Origin: Desulfobacterium sp.
GTDB taxonomy: Bacteria; Desulfobacterota; Desulfobacteria; Desulfobacterales; Desulfobacteraceae
Reading direction: 5' to 3'
DNA: 64,000 nt
Assembly: GCA_030145245.1 (NCBI GenBank)
Contig: JAQYWC010000011.1
Coordinates: 1-64,000 of the forward strand
Shown here: positions 37,905 to 47,282 of the stretch, in pieces
Position numbering within the stretch: position 1 is the first letter of the stretch
Layout: every line of letters starts with the position of its first letter
The notes under the pieces: generated by a model
The model's input: only the letters and a program-made list of their open reading frames with translations
The model's database searches: none
Told to the model about the DNA's origin: nothing
Made by a program: the position numbers and the translations under genes

Positions 37905-39377
37905 TTACATAATCGGTTTCATGGCGCTCATATAAGACCTTAAGATTCTGCCCACCTCTTCCACGGAGGTTGAGCGGATGGCCTCATTGACCTGAATCAG
38001 GCGGACATTGTCCACGCTGTTGTCGGTGGTCTCAAGGCCCTTGCCAATGGCTTCCGTATCAATGGTTTTCATGAACTCCTCGAGCATTGGCACGGCTTGA
38101 TGTGCAAACAGGTAACAGCCATACTCAGCGGTATCGGAAATAACCACATTCATTTCATAGAGTCTTTTCCGGGCAATGAGGTTGGCAATGAGCGGCACCT
38201 CGTGGAGGGACTCGTAGTAGGCCGATTCTTCGATGATGCCGGATGCAACCATGGTGTCATAGGCCAGTTCAACACCGGCTTTAACCATGGCGATCATCAG
38301 AATTCCCTTGTCGAAAAATTCCTGCTCAGGGATCTCAGCGTCGGTGCAGGTGGATTTCTCAAAGGCGGTCTCAGCTGTCTCTGCCCGCCATTTGAGCAGG
38401 TTGACATCGTCATTGGCCCAGTCTTCCATCATGGTTTTGGAAAAATGGCCGCTGATGATGTCGTCCATGTGCTTGTTGAACAGGGGCGCCAGGATCTCCT
38501 TGAGTTGCTCACTCAGGTCAAAGGCTTTTATTTTGGCCGGGTTGGAGAGGCGGTCCATCATATTGGTGATGCCGCCGTGTTTCAGGGCTTCGGTAATTGT
38601 TTCCCAGCCGTACTGGATAAGTTTAGAGGCATAGCCCGCTTCCACACCCTGTTCAATCATCTTGTCGTAACAGAGGATGGAGCCCATCTGGAGAACACCG
38701 CAAAGGATGGTCTGCTCGCCCATGAGGTCGGATTTCACCTCTGCCACAAATGAGGAGTCAAGAACTCCTGCCCGGTGTCCGCCGGTGCCTGCGGCATAGG
38801 CCTTGGCCAGTTCAAATCCCTCTCCACGGGGATCGTTTTCCCGGTGCACGGCAATCAGTGTGGGCACGCCAAAGCCGCGTTTGTATTCTTCCCTTACTTC
38901 GGTGCCGGGGGATTTGGGGGCAACCATGATGACGGTAAGATCTTCCCGGATCTGCATGCCTTCTTCAACGATGTTAAATCCATGGGAATAGGACAGGCAG
39001 GCATCTTTTTTCATGAGGGGCATGACCGCCTCAATCACGTTGGTGTGCTGTTTGTCAGGGGTCAGGTTGATGACCAGGTCGGCACCGGGCAACATGGTTT
39101 CATAGGTACCCACGCTGAATCCGTTTTCAGTGGCATTTTTCCAGGACTGTCTTTTCTCACTGATGGCGGCTTCCCGCAGGGTATAGGAGACATCCAGGCC
39201 GCTGTCCCTCAGGTTGAGACCCTGGTGAAGTCCCTGGGCTCCGCATCCTACGATTACGATTTTTTTCCCCTTCAGGGCTTCCACGCCATTGAATTCAGAA
39301 GCGTCCATGAACCGGCACTGGGATAATTCTTCAAGCTGCAGCCGCAGTGGTAATCCGTTAAAATAATTTTCACCCAT
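37905..39377 (-). CDS. ilvC: Ketol-acid reductoisomerase, long (class II, enterobacterial type)
   Basis: 490 aa; [46 protein letters not shown], duplicated C-terminal domain. Confidence 0.97.
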   Translation of the reverse strand: MGENYFNGLPLRLQLEELSQCRFMDASEFNGVEALKGKKIVIVGCGAQGLHQGLNLRDSGLDVSYTLREAAISEKRQSWKNATENGFSVGTYETMLPGADLVINLTPDKQHTNVIEAVMPLMKKDACLSYSHGFNIVEEGMQIREDLTVIMVAPKSPGTEVREEYKRGFGVPTLIAVHRENDPRGEGFELAKAYAAGTGGHRAGVLDSSFVAEVKSDLMGEQTILCGVLQMGSILCYDKMIEQGVEAGYASKLIQYGWETITEALKHGGITNMMDRLSNPAKIKAFDLSEQLKEILAPLFNKHMDDIISGHFSKTMMEDWANDDVNLLKWRAETAETAFEKSTCTDAEIPEQEFFDKGILMIAMVKAGVELAYDTMVASGIIEESAYYESLHEVPLIANLIARKRLYEMNVVISDTAEYGCYLFAHQAVPMLEEFMKTIDTEAIGKGLETTDNSVDNVRLIQVNEAIRSTSVEEVGRILRSYMSAMKPIM

Positions 39378-39476
39378 TTCCCTGCTCCTTATTTATATCG
39401 TTTTATCAAATAATGATTATTAAACTCTTGTGTACCTTAAATGGCGTATTTTTCACATTGCGTCAAATGAATTATT

Positions 39477-39493
39477 TGCAACGTCGTGTTGCA
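39477..39493. promoter_or_regulatory. Putative IlvY (LysR) operator
   Basis: TGCAAC-gtcgt-GTTGCA (T-N11-A type dyad) in the ilvC/ilvY divergent region. Confidence 0.55.
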
Positions 39494-39629
39494 CAAGATG
39501 AAACACAATGATATACACACAGGAAACATTAACAGGATCATCGTTTTTCGCATATGACTTGAGTGTTTTTTTTACCATCGGTAAAACAGGTCTCAACCCG
39601 GGAACTATCATTTATAAAAGAGCCCCCAT

Positions 39630-40514
39630 ATGGATATTCGGACATTACAGCTTTTCAGACATCTTTCCGGCTCCCTTCATTTTGCCCGGACAAGCATGGC
39701 CTGCAATATTACCCCTTCTGCCCTGACCCGGATGATCCAGCGTCTGGAGGCCGAGGTGGGCCAGCCCCTTTTTATCCGGGACAACCGGTCCGTGGAATTG
39801 ACCTTTGCCGGTCAGGCCTTTAAAAAATATGCCGAGGATGTCATCCGGCGTTGGGACCGCCTGCAAATGGAATTGTCCGAAGATGACGTTCTTCAGGGAG
39901 AACTTTCCCTCTATTGCTCGGTCACGGCGGCTTATAGCATCCTGCCCGATATCATTGCCCGCTACCGGGTGATTCACCCCAAGGTGCAGATTAAACTTGA
40001 AACCGGTGATCCTGCCAAATCCATCGCCCTGATTGTCAACCGGGATGTGGATGTGGTCATTGCGGCCCTGCCGGAGAAGATACACCATAATCTGGCCTTT
40101 TTAAAAATGATCACAAGCCCCCTGGTGTTTATCGCCTCCAGGCGCTTCCCCGGTATTATTCAATACCGGGATGGCAAGATTGACTGGAAAAAAACCCCCA
40201 TGATTCTTCCCGATGTCGGCTTAAGCCGGGAACGCATGGACCTGTGGTTTGCCAGGCACCAGCAGGTGCCCCGCATCTATTCCCGGGTGGCGGGCCATGA
40301 GGCGATCATTGCCCTGGTTAATCTGGGATGCGGCATTGGTCTGGTGCCTGAACTGGTCCTGGAAAAAAGCCCGCTCATGGAAGATATCATGATCCTGAAG
40401 GACCTGCCGGAACTGCCGCCCTATGAGATCGGGCTTTGCACCATTGAAAAGAATCTCTCCATCCCAAAGATCCGGGCTCTCTGGGATCTGGCGGCCGGGA
40501 CAAAGGATTCCTGA
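39630..40514 (+). CDS. ilvY: LysR-family regulator, IlvY-like
   Basis: 294 aa; MDIRTLQLFRHLSGSLHFARTSMACNITPSALTRMIQRLEAEVGQPLFIRDNRSVELT; divergent from ilvC. Confidence 0.9.
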   Translation: MDIRTLQLFRHLSGSLHFARTSMACNITPSALTRMIQRLEAEVGQPLFIRDNRSVELTFAGQAFKKYAEDVIRRWDRLQMELSEDDVLQGELSLYCSVTAAYSILPDIIARYRVIHPKVQIKLETGDPAKSIALIVNRDVDVVIAALPEKIHHNLAFLKMITSPLVFIASRRFPGIIQYRDGKIDWKKTPMILPDVGLSRERMDLWFARHQQVPRIYSRVAGHEAIIALVNLGCGIGLVPELVLEKSPLMEDIMILKDLPELPPYEIGLCTIEKNLSIPKIRALWDLAAGTKDS

Positions 40515-40804
40515 CCCGGGTGAAAATTTTCCATGTGCAAAAGAGACCCTATAAGGGTGAAAAAATAAACATAGATGTGAGAGTATGATGTAACATGCGG
40601 TTGACTTAAATAATCGCATCATTTCTCCAACAGGGAAAATATCCGTATTATCATTCTTTGTACCAATGTTGAATCCATTTTCGATTGATCCCATTAATAC
40701 CCCCTCTAAATATGATAGTATCGCGAATATATATCGCCTGGACTGTTTTTACATGCATGAAAAAAGATCCTTTTAGTAAATTGTGTTTTGATTGTAAGAG
40801 AGAC

Positions 40805-40821
40805 TTGGCACATTTGTTGCT
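40805..40821 (+). promoter_or_regulatory. Sigma-54 (RpoN) promoter
   Basis: TTGGCAC-ATTTG-TTGCT matches YTGGCACrnnnnTTGCW, about 110 nt upstream of PEP-CTERM ORF. Confidence 0.75.
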
Positions 40822-40930
40822 AAATTACCCGGAACAGAAATTACGGTTTTTAAAGAAAAAGGCGCTGGGACGGAAAACCACGGGTCCCGTTGGGGGATAG
40901 CCGGTTGCCTTGGAAAACATGGAGGATGTT

Positions 40931-41110
40931 ATGAAAAAGCTGTTCGGCTTTTTAGTGGGGGTGTTTTTAGTTTTTGCGGTTGCGGGGAGTGCCAGTGCTA
41001 GTCCGTATACCGACACCTATAAACCGGAAACCATGATTCTTTTAGGTCTTGGCCTTGTGGGGCTTGCCGGGTTCGGCCGGAAGAGATTACGGAAGAAGTT
41101 ACGGAAGTAA
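40931..41110 (+). CDS. Minimal PEP-CTERM sorting-signal protein
   Basis: 59 aa: signal peptide MKKLFGFLVGVFLVFAVAGSASA then SPYTDTYKPETMILLGLGLVGLAGFGRKRLRKKLRK; SD ggagg. Confidence 0.8.
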   Translation: MKKLFGFLVGVFLVFAVAGSASASPYTDTYKPETMILLGLGLVGLAGFGRKRLRKKLRK

Positions 41111-41153
41111 AAAGTACTTGCGCTCTTATTAAAAGGTGGGCAATGGAGGAAAG

Positions 41154-41183
41154 GGGCTTCAATTTGTTGAACCCCCTTTTTTG
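41154..41183 (+). terminator. Terminator after PEP-CTERM gene
   Basis: ggggcttcaa-tttg-ttgaaccccc-ttttt (one mismatch). Confidence 0.6.
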
Positions 41184-41209
41184 TTTGCCGGGCTTCAGGG
41201 GATGAACGT

Positions 41210-42268
41210 TCAGTGGTAGAGGAGCCTTGCCCGGATCATCTGGATGCTCTCGAGGATGGAGCCGGCCCTTTTTTCGCCGATGCCCTGGACCCGGCTTAAG
41301 CTTGCGGCGTTGGCCGTTCGAATCCGGGAGATGCTGGAGAACTCCTTGACCACGTTCCTTGCAACGGGCATGGGGATCTTGGCAAGGCAGGTGAGCAGCC
41401 GGTATCCCCTGGGAACAAGGGCGGTTTCCTGGAGTTCGGCCTCGGTTGACACCTTCCATCCCAGCAGCTTAGCGATCACCATGAGGTCCGTGGGTTTCCG
41501 GGTCAACAGGTTCTTGATGGTGGCGGCCACTCCGGTATCATGGGGCTCCTGTTTTGAATAATCCATGATGATGGCGGTCAGGAGGGTACAGATATCCTGG
41601 GACACGCTCTTGAACTGCATGGCGCTGAGCTTTCCCTCGATTCCGGCCTCCACCACAAAGGGCTCGATCTCCTGGGGAATGGTGAGGATCTCCCGGGCCC
41701 GGTTGATGACGCTCACCACGTCCAGGAGCTGGACCTCGTATTCCAGCTCTTCGATGTTCATGCCGTGGATCTGCCGGTCCAAAGCTTCCCTGAGTCTTTC
41801 CAGGGAGTTGAGGGTCAGGTTGAACCGGGTCATGAGCATGTTGAGGTTGTGGAGCCGGTGCTTGAAATTCTTGTAAAATATCGTGATGCCGCCTTTCTTC
41901 TGGGACACGGCAATGACAAGCCTGCCGGTTTGCTTTGCCACCCGCTCGGCGGTCCTGTGGCGCATGCCGGTTTCATCGGTGGGGATGGTGGCGTCCGGGA
42001 TCAGGTGAACGTTGGCAGCAAAGATCCGGGTGATGGCCTTGTCAACGATGATGGCGCCGTCCATCTTGGAGAGTTCGTAGAGCTTTTGGACGGAAAAGGC
42101 CGACCCGATGTAAAAACCGCCCTGGAGCATGGCTTCCCTGGCCTTGAGGTCATCGAGAAAGACGATCAGGGAGCCGATGTTTGCGTCGACGATTTCATTC
42201 AGGGCCCGCCGGAGCTGGGTGCCCGGGGCGACCTTTCGTATCTTTGGAAGAAGCGCTGCATCGATCAT
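41210..42268 (-). CDS. disA: DNA integrity scanning protein / diadenylate cyclase DisA
   Basis: 352 aa; LYELSKMDGAIIVD, TDETGMRHRTAERVAKQTGRLVIAVS DAC motifs; C-terminal HhH. Confidence 0.93.
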   Translation of the reverse strand: MIDAALLPKIRKVAPGTQLRRALNEIVDANIGSLIVFLDDLKAREAMLQGGFYIGSAFSVQKLYELSKMDGAIIVDKAITRIFAANVHLIPDATIPTDETGMRHRTAERVAKQTGRLVIAVSQKKGGITIFYKNFKHRLHNLNMLMTRFNLTLNSLERLREALDRQIHGMNIEELEYEVQLLDVVSVINRAREILTIPQEIEPFVVEAGIEGKLSAMQFKSVSQDICTLLTAIIMDYSKQEPHDTGVAATIKNLLTRKPTDLMVIAKLLGWKVSTEAELQETALVPRGYRLLTCLAKIPMPVARNVVKEFSSISRIRTANAASLSRVQGIGEKRAGSILESIQMIRARLLYH

Positions 42269-42288
42269 GGCAACCGTCCATGGTTATA

Positions 42289-43518
42289 TCAATTCTTCTC
42301 TTCCCTGCCTGCTGCAAATTGCCTGAACCGCTCGGCCTGGGTTTCGTTTCCAAGCTTTGAGTAGATCTCGCTGACCCTGGTAAAGTAATAACCTTGGTTG
42401 CTGGGATCCTGGGTCGCAAGGTCAAGGTAGATATCCAGCACCTTGTCAGTTGCCTCTCCCAGGGCCATGCATGTTTCCGCATACCTGAGGCTTAGGTTGG
42501 GATCCGGTCTTGATCCGCAGCTTGTGCACCGGTTCATCAGTTCGGTGTAAAGGTCGTTTGCCTCTTGGGGCTTTTCCAGCAGTTCGCAGGTCTTGGCAAG
42601 GCTTCTCACAATGGTAACGTCCCGGTTGCCCGAATCGATCACACCTTGGTAAAGGGCTTCCGCTTTCCGGATCTGGTTTGACTGTATCAGGGTTTCTCCC
42701 CTCAGGATCTCGATCTCGGCGCTTTTAGTGATCGCTTTGGGACAGGCAACAAGGTGTTCCAGGGCTTGATCAAACTCATCAAGGCTCCATAGCGCCTCGC
42801 AAAGGATCTGCCATCCCCGGGTCGATGTGGGTAAATGTTCAAGAAATTCAAGGGCCAGGGCTTTTGCTCCCTGGGGGTCGTCCTGGTTGAGACGGCAGGT
42901 GGCCAGTTCCAGATGGATAAAGCTTGTTTCCGGGCCATGCGCTTCAAGGGCTGTCTCAAAACAGTCCGATGCCAGGTCAAACTCCCCCTGGTTCATGGCA
43001 ATGAATCCTTTGGCAAAATCTGACCCGTAACCGGGATAAGCCTCCTGTTCCTCAGGGGGCAGGGCGTTCAACAGGGCCGTGAAATATTCGTTTTCATCCA
43101 TGTCCAGGTCGCTTGGACCGGCGTCTTCAGCAACCGTGTCAATGGGTTCTTCCGGATCCACCTGGTGGGAGTCATTGGCCTGGTTCACCAGTGTCTGGAT
43201 CTCAGCCCTGAGGCCTTGGTCTTCAGTCAGGCTCATGGCAAGATTGAGGCGGTCGCTCGCATCGGCAAAGCAACCGGCTTCCATGAGCTCCCCGGCCTTT
43301 TGGGTGTGCTGGAGGGCGAGTTCGTGTTTTGACAGGTTTATTTTTTCAAGGATGCGTTGCTTGAAACCAGGGTCGTTACAGGGGGTTGAGTCGTTTTTTG
43401 CAGCCGCCTTTTCATATTCAAGTTTTGCAGGGCCAAAGGATCCCTGGTCAAAGTGTCGGTCCCCATTTTTTTCGATGGTTTCGGGTTTTTTCCCCGATAA
43501 AAAGCTGAACAGCCCCAT
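42289..43518 (-). CDS. Tetratricopeptide repeat protein
   Basis: 409 aa; repeated helical TPR-like segments (FAKGFIAMNQGEFDLASDCFETALE...). Confidence 0.75.
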   Translation of the reverse strand: MGLFSFLSGKKPETIEKNGDRHFDQGSFGPAKLEYEKAAAKNDSTPCNDPGFKQRILEKINLSKHELALQHTQKAGELMEAGCFADASDRLNLAMSLTEDQGLRAEIQTLVNQANDSHQVDPEEPIDTVAEDAGPSDLDMDENEYFTALLNALPPEEQEAYPGYGSDFAKGFIAMNQGEFDLASDCFETALEAHGPETSFIHLELATCRLNQDDPQGAKALALEFLEHLPTSTRGWQILCEALWSLDEFDQALEHLVACPKAITKSAEIEILRGETLIQSNQIRKAEALYQGVIDSGNRDVTIVRSLAKTCELLEKPQEANDLYTELMNRCTSCGSRPDPNLSLRYAETCMALGEATDKVLDIYLDLATQDPSNQGYYFTRVSEIYSKLGNETQAERFRQFAAGREEKN

Positions 43519-43767
43519 GTGTATCTCCCGGTTAGATTAACAGTCTCGTTGTGTGGTGTGGATCGGTCCAGCAACAGCCTGACCTGATAATTTAGATAAC
43601 ATTGATCAAGGGGGAAAGTCCATTTTTTATTGTTTTCAGCCTGGATTGATTGGTTGACACAAAAGCGGTTTCTTTATAGGTTGGGCCCGTGCCGGGGCAA
43701 GGTCCCGGCCTTGATGCTCAAACCGCGACCGGCCGTTCAACCGGCATAACTAATTCAGGAGAGATCC

Positions 43768-46700
43768 ATGGAGACCCAGAGGACAAACAGCGGGCAGGGG
43801 TTGCCCCCCGGCCTTTCCATTATTCATTCCAACCATCTGGAAGCTTTGAGACAGGTGGCTGTGGGCTGGATAAAGGCCCACCCCCTCAAGGTGCTCGAGA
43901 CCGAGCAGTTCATTGTTCAGAGCAACGGCATGGCCCAGTGGCTCAAGCTTGCCCTGGCTGCGGACGACGGGTGCGGCATCAGTGCGGGTCTCGAGGTTCA
44001 GCTGCCCGGGCGCTACATCTGGACCGCCTACCGTTCCGTGCTGGGGGACGATACCATCCCCGTGGATTCTCCCTATGATAAAGAGCGGCTGATTTGGCGG
44101 CTGTTTCGCATCCTGCCGTCCCTTTCCGGGGACAGCACGTTTCTGCCCCTCAACCGGTTTCTGGAACAGGACGAAGACCAGCGCAAACGCCATCAGCTCT
44201 CCTGCCACCTGGCAGACCTCTATGACCAGTACCAGGTGTACCGGGCCGACTGGCTGGAGGACTGGGCCGACGGCAGGGACCAGCTCAGGAAGGGCGGGGG
44301 CGAAGCGGTTGAGCTGCCCCAGGAACAGAAATGGCAGGCGGAACTGTGGAGACGGCTCAGGGCCGATGTCCCGGACGCATTTCGGAAGATCGGCCGTGCA
44401 GACCTGCACCAGCGTTTTCTCAAGCAGATGGCAGAACTTGAAGAGCGGCCCCATGCCTTGCCTCCAAGGGTCATCGTGTTCGGTATTTCATCTTTGCCCA
44501 AACAGGTGCTCGAGGCCCTGCACGGTGTTTCCCGCCAATGCCAGGTGCTGCTCTTTGTCCACAATCCCTGCCGCCACTTCTGGGCCGACATCATAGAAGA
44601 CCGGGAACTTTTGCGCATCGAGCATGCCCGTCACAATGCCAAGGCTTCCATGCCCGATCCCCTTGACCGGGAGCTTCTCCACCAGCACGCCAACCCTCTT
44701 CTTGCGGCCTGGGGCAAGCAGGGCAGGGACTACATCGGGTTGCTCTACGGCTATGACGAGCCTGAAAACTATGAAAAGGATTTTGCGGAGATCGACCTGT
44801 TTGATGATTTTCTATCGCCGGGAACAGGGGGGACGCTGCTCCAGCAGGTCCAGCAGGCGATCCTTGACCTTGAACCCCTTCCCACTGACAGGGAAGAGAG
44901 GCAATTGGTTGAGTTTGACGACCGATCCATCAGCTTTCAGATTGCCCACAGTCGCCAGCGGGAGGTGGAGGTTCTCCAGGATCAGCTCCTCCACTGTTTT
45001 GAGACCATCGAAGACCTGAATCCCAGGGATGTCATCGTGATGACACCGGATATCGAGGCCTATGCTCCCCACATCGAGGCCGTGTTCGGCAACCTCTCCC
45101 CCAGGGATCCAAGGTTTATCCCCTTTACCATTGCGGACAAGCCCAACAGGGAGAGCGTGCCCATGCTCAAGGCCCTTGAGAAGCTTTTGCACCTGCCCGA
45201 CTCCCGCATGGCCGTCAGCGACCTCATGGATCTTCTGGAGGTGCCGGCCTTCAGGGAACGGTTCGGCATGGATGAAGCGGACCTGCCAAGGCTCCACCAG
45301 TGGATCGAGGGTGCCGGCATCTCCTGGGGACTGAGCCCCGACCAGCGCACAACTTTTGGGCTGCCCCCGGGGCTTGGCCAGAACACCTGGGATTTCGGTC
45401 TTAAACGAATGCTCCTCGGCTATGCCGTGGGCAAGGGGGAGGAGTGGAACGGCATCGAACCCTATGACGAGGTGGGGGGGCTTGAAGCTGCCCTGGTGGG
45501 TCCGCTTTCAGCCGTGCTCGACCAGATGGAGACCCTTTGGCGGTCGTTGAGCCAACCGGGCACTCCAGGGGAATGGTGCCTTCGCATCAGGAACCTTGCA
45601 AGGGACTGCTTCCTGCCCACAGAGAACCAGGACCGCCTGACCGTCAACCGTTTGGAGCAGGTGCTGGACGACTGGCTGGAAGCCTGTAACGAGGCCGAAC
45701 TTGAAGATAAGCTGACCCTGGCCGTGGTGCGGGAATTTTTCCTTGGAATGATGGTTGAATCCAGTATTTCCCAGCGCTTTCTGGCCGGCATGGTCAACTT
45801 CGGCACCCTCATGCCCATGCGTGCCATCCCCTTTAAAGTGGTGTGCCTTCTGGGTATCAACGACGGGGATTTCCCAAGGAGCCATCCTCCCCTTGATTTC
45901 GACCTTATGGCCGGAAAAGGGCTCTACCGGCCCGGGGACCGTTCCCGCCGGGAGGATGACCGCTACCTCTTTCTGGAAGCCCTGCTTTCGGCCCGGGAAA
46001 AGTTCTACATCTCCCATGTGGGAAGGGATGTCCGGGACAACAGCGAGCGCATGCCGTCGGTGCTGGTGGGCCAGCTCAGGGACTATTTGGACGCAGGCTG
46101 GCAGCTGGACCCAGGCGGGCAACTCGACAATAACGGTCAGCTCCTCAATAACCTCACCTGCATTCATCCGCTGCAGCCCTTTGGCAGCGCCTATTTTCTC
46201 AATGAACGGCCTGACCTGTTCACCTATGCCCATGAGTGGCGAAGTTCCCTTGGGTTTAAGGACCCCGGGGTGGTTGAAGGGCCGTTGGAGCCGTCCCCGT
46301 TTGACGGTGCCCTCCAGCTCGCTTCCCTGATCCGGTTTTTGAAAAATCCGGTGCAATACTTTTTTAACCAGCGCCTTGCCATCCGTTTTGACGATGTCTC
46401 TGTGGTGAGCCAGGACCAGGAGCCCTTTGCCCTGGATTTTCTTGCCCCCTTCGGCCTTGGCAGCCAGCTTCTGGAGGCAGGGCTTTCAGCAGAACCCGGA
46501 GCGGTGGAAATCACAATCGCAAGGGAGGCCGAGCGCCTTACCCGCACAGGGGAGCTGCCCATGGCCGGATTTGGCAAGCTTGCTGCAAAAGAGCTAAAGC
46601 AACCGGTCCTTTCCATGGTCAACCAGCACCATGAACTTTGTTCCCAATGGCCCCTTGCCTGCGATCCAATGGAGATCTCCATTCCCCTTGACCCGGATCA

Positions 46701-47280
46701 ATCCCAGGTCTCCACCCTGGACGACTGGCTGGACCGGCTCCATGAAACCGGTTCCCCGGACGCTTCGAATGCCTTGGCCCGGTATGGGCGGTGGGAGTTC
46801 TATCCAAGGCCCATCATGGACAAGGGGGGGAAGTTATTTCGGCTCTACAGCCTGGTTCCCCTCTGGGTAAAACATCTTTCCGGCTGCGCCCAGGGGATGG
46901 ACCTTGCAAGTTCTCTGGTGGCCCCGGACGGTGTGGCAACCCTTAAGCCCCTGGAGAAAACAAGGGCCAAAAAGATTCTCATGACCCTGATCGGGCATTG
47001 GTGGGAAGGCCGCAATTACCCCCTGCCCGTGACCGCAAAAACCGGAATTGCCTATGTGGATATCTTGAAAGCAAAGGATGGGGAAAAGGCAAAGGCTGAA
47101 GCGTTAAAGACCTATGAGGGTGACGGCTTCAGGTCCCATGGCGAGCTTGGGTATGATCGCTATCTCCAACGGGAGTACCCGGAATTTGATGCCCTGTGGC
47201 AGGCCCATGACAACAGCTTTACCACCCTTTGTGAAACATTGTATGAACCCCTTGTGTGTGCCCTGAGAGAGGAGGCGTAA
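43768..47280 (+). CDS. recC: Exodeoxyribonuclease V gamma subunit
   Basis: 1170 aa; LSIIHSNHLEALRQ, QSNGMAQWLKLALA, NFGTLMPMRAIPFKVVCLLGINDGDFPR. Confidence 0.96.
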   Translation: METQRTNSGQGLPPGLSIIHSNHLEALRQVAVGWIKAHPLKVLETEQFIVQSNGMAQWLKLALAADDGCGISAGLEVQLPGRYIWTAYRSVLGDDTIPVDSPYDKERLIWRLFRILPSLSGDSTFLPLNRFLEQDEDQRKRHQLSCHLADLYDQYQVYRADWLEDWADGRDQLRKGGGEAVELPQEQKWQAELWRRLRADVPDAFRKIGRADLHQRFLKQMAELEERPHALPPRVIVFGISSLPKQVLEALHGVSRQCQVLLFVHNPCRHFWADIIEDRELLRIEHARHNAKASMPDPLDRELLHQHANPLLAAWGKQGRDYIGLLYGYDEPENYEKDFAEIDLFDDFLSPGTGGTLLQQVQQAILDLEPLPTDREERQLVEFDDRSISFQIAHSRQREVEVLQDQLLHCFETIEDLNPRDVIVMTPDIEAYAPHIEAVFGNLSPRDPRFIPFTIADKPNRESVPMLKALEKLLHLPDSRMAVSDLMDLLEVPAFRERFGMDEADLPRLHQWIEGAGISWGLSPDQRTTFGLPPGLGQNTWDFGLKRMLLGYAVGKGEEWNGIEPYDEVGGLEAALVGPLSAVLDQMETLWRSLSQPGTPGEWCLRIRNLARDCFLPTENQDRLTVNRLEQVLDDWLEACNEAELEDKLTLAVVREFFLGMMVESSISQRFLAGMVNFGTLMPMRAIPFKVVCLLGINDGDFPRSHPPLDFDLMAGKGLYRPGDRSRREDDRYLFLEALLSAREKFYISHVGRDVRDNSERMPSVLVGQLRDYLDAGWQLDPGGQLDNNGQLLNNLTCIHPLQPFGSAYFLNERPDLFTYAHEWRSSLGFKDPGVVEGPLEPSPFDGALQLASLIRFLKNPVQYFFNQRLAIRFDDVSVVSQDQEPFALDFLAPFGLGSQLLEAGLSAEPGAVEITIAREAERLTRTGELPMAGFGKLAAKELKQPVLSMVNQHHELCSQWPLACDPMEISIPLDPDQSQVSTLDDWLDRLHETGSPDASNALARYGRWEFYPRPIMDKGGKLFRLYSLVPLWVKHLSGCAQGMDLASSLVAPDGVATLKPLEKTRAKKILMTLIGHWWEGRNYPLPVTAKTGIAYVDILKAKDGEKAKAEALKTYEGDGFRSHGELGYDRYLQREYPEFDALWQAHDNSFTTLCETLYEPLVCALREEA

Positions 47281-47282
47281 CC

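Noticed and set aside
40685-40900. 71-aa plus-strand ORF upstream of the PEP-CTERM gene
   Set aside because: Overlaps the sigma-54 promoter and has no convincing SD; probably the 5' regulatory region.
45508-46356. 282-aa minus-strand ORF opposite recC, and 52115..52957 opposite recD
   Set aside because: Antisense shadows of RecC/RecD; no recognisable motifs or SD-supported starts.
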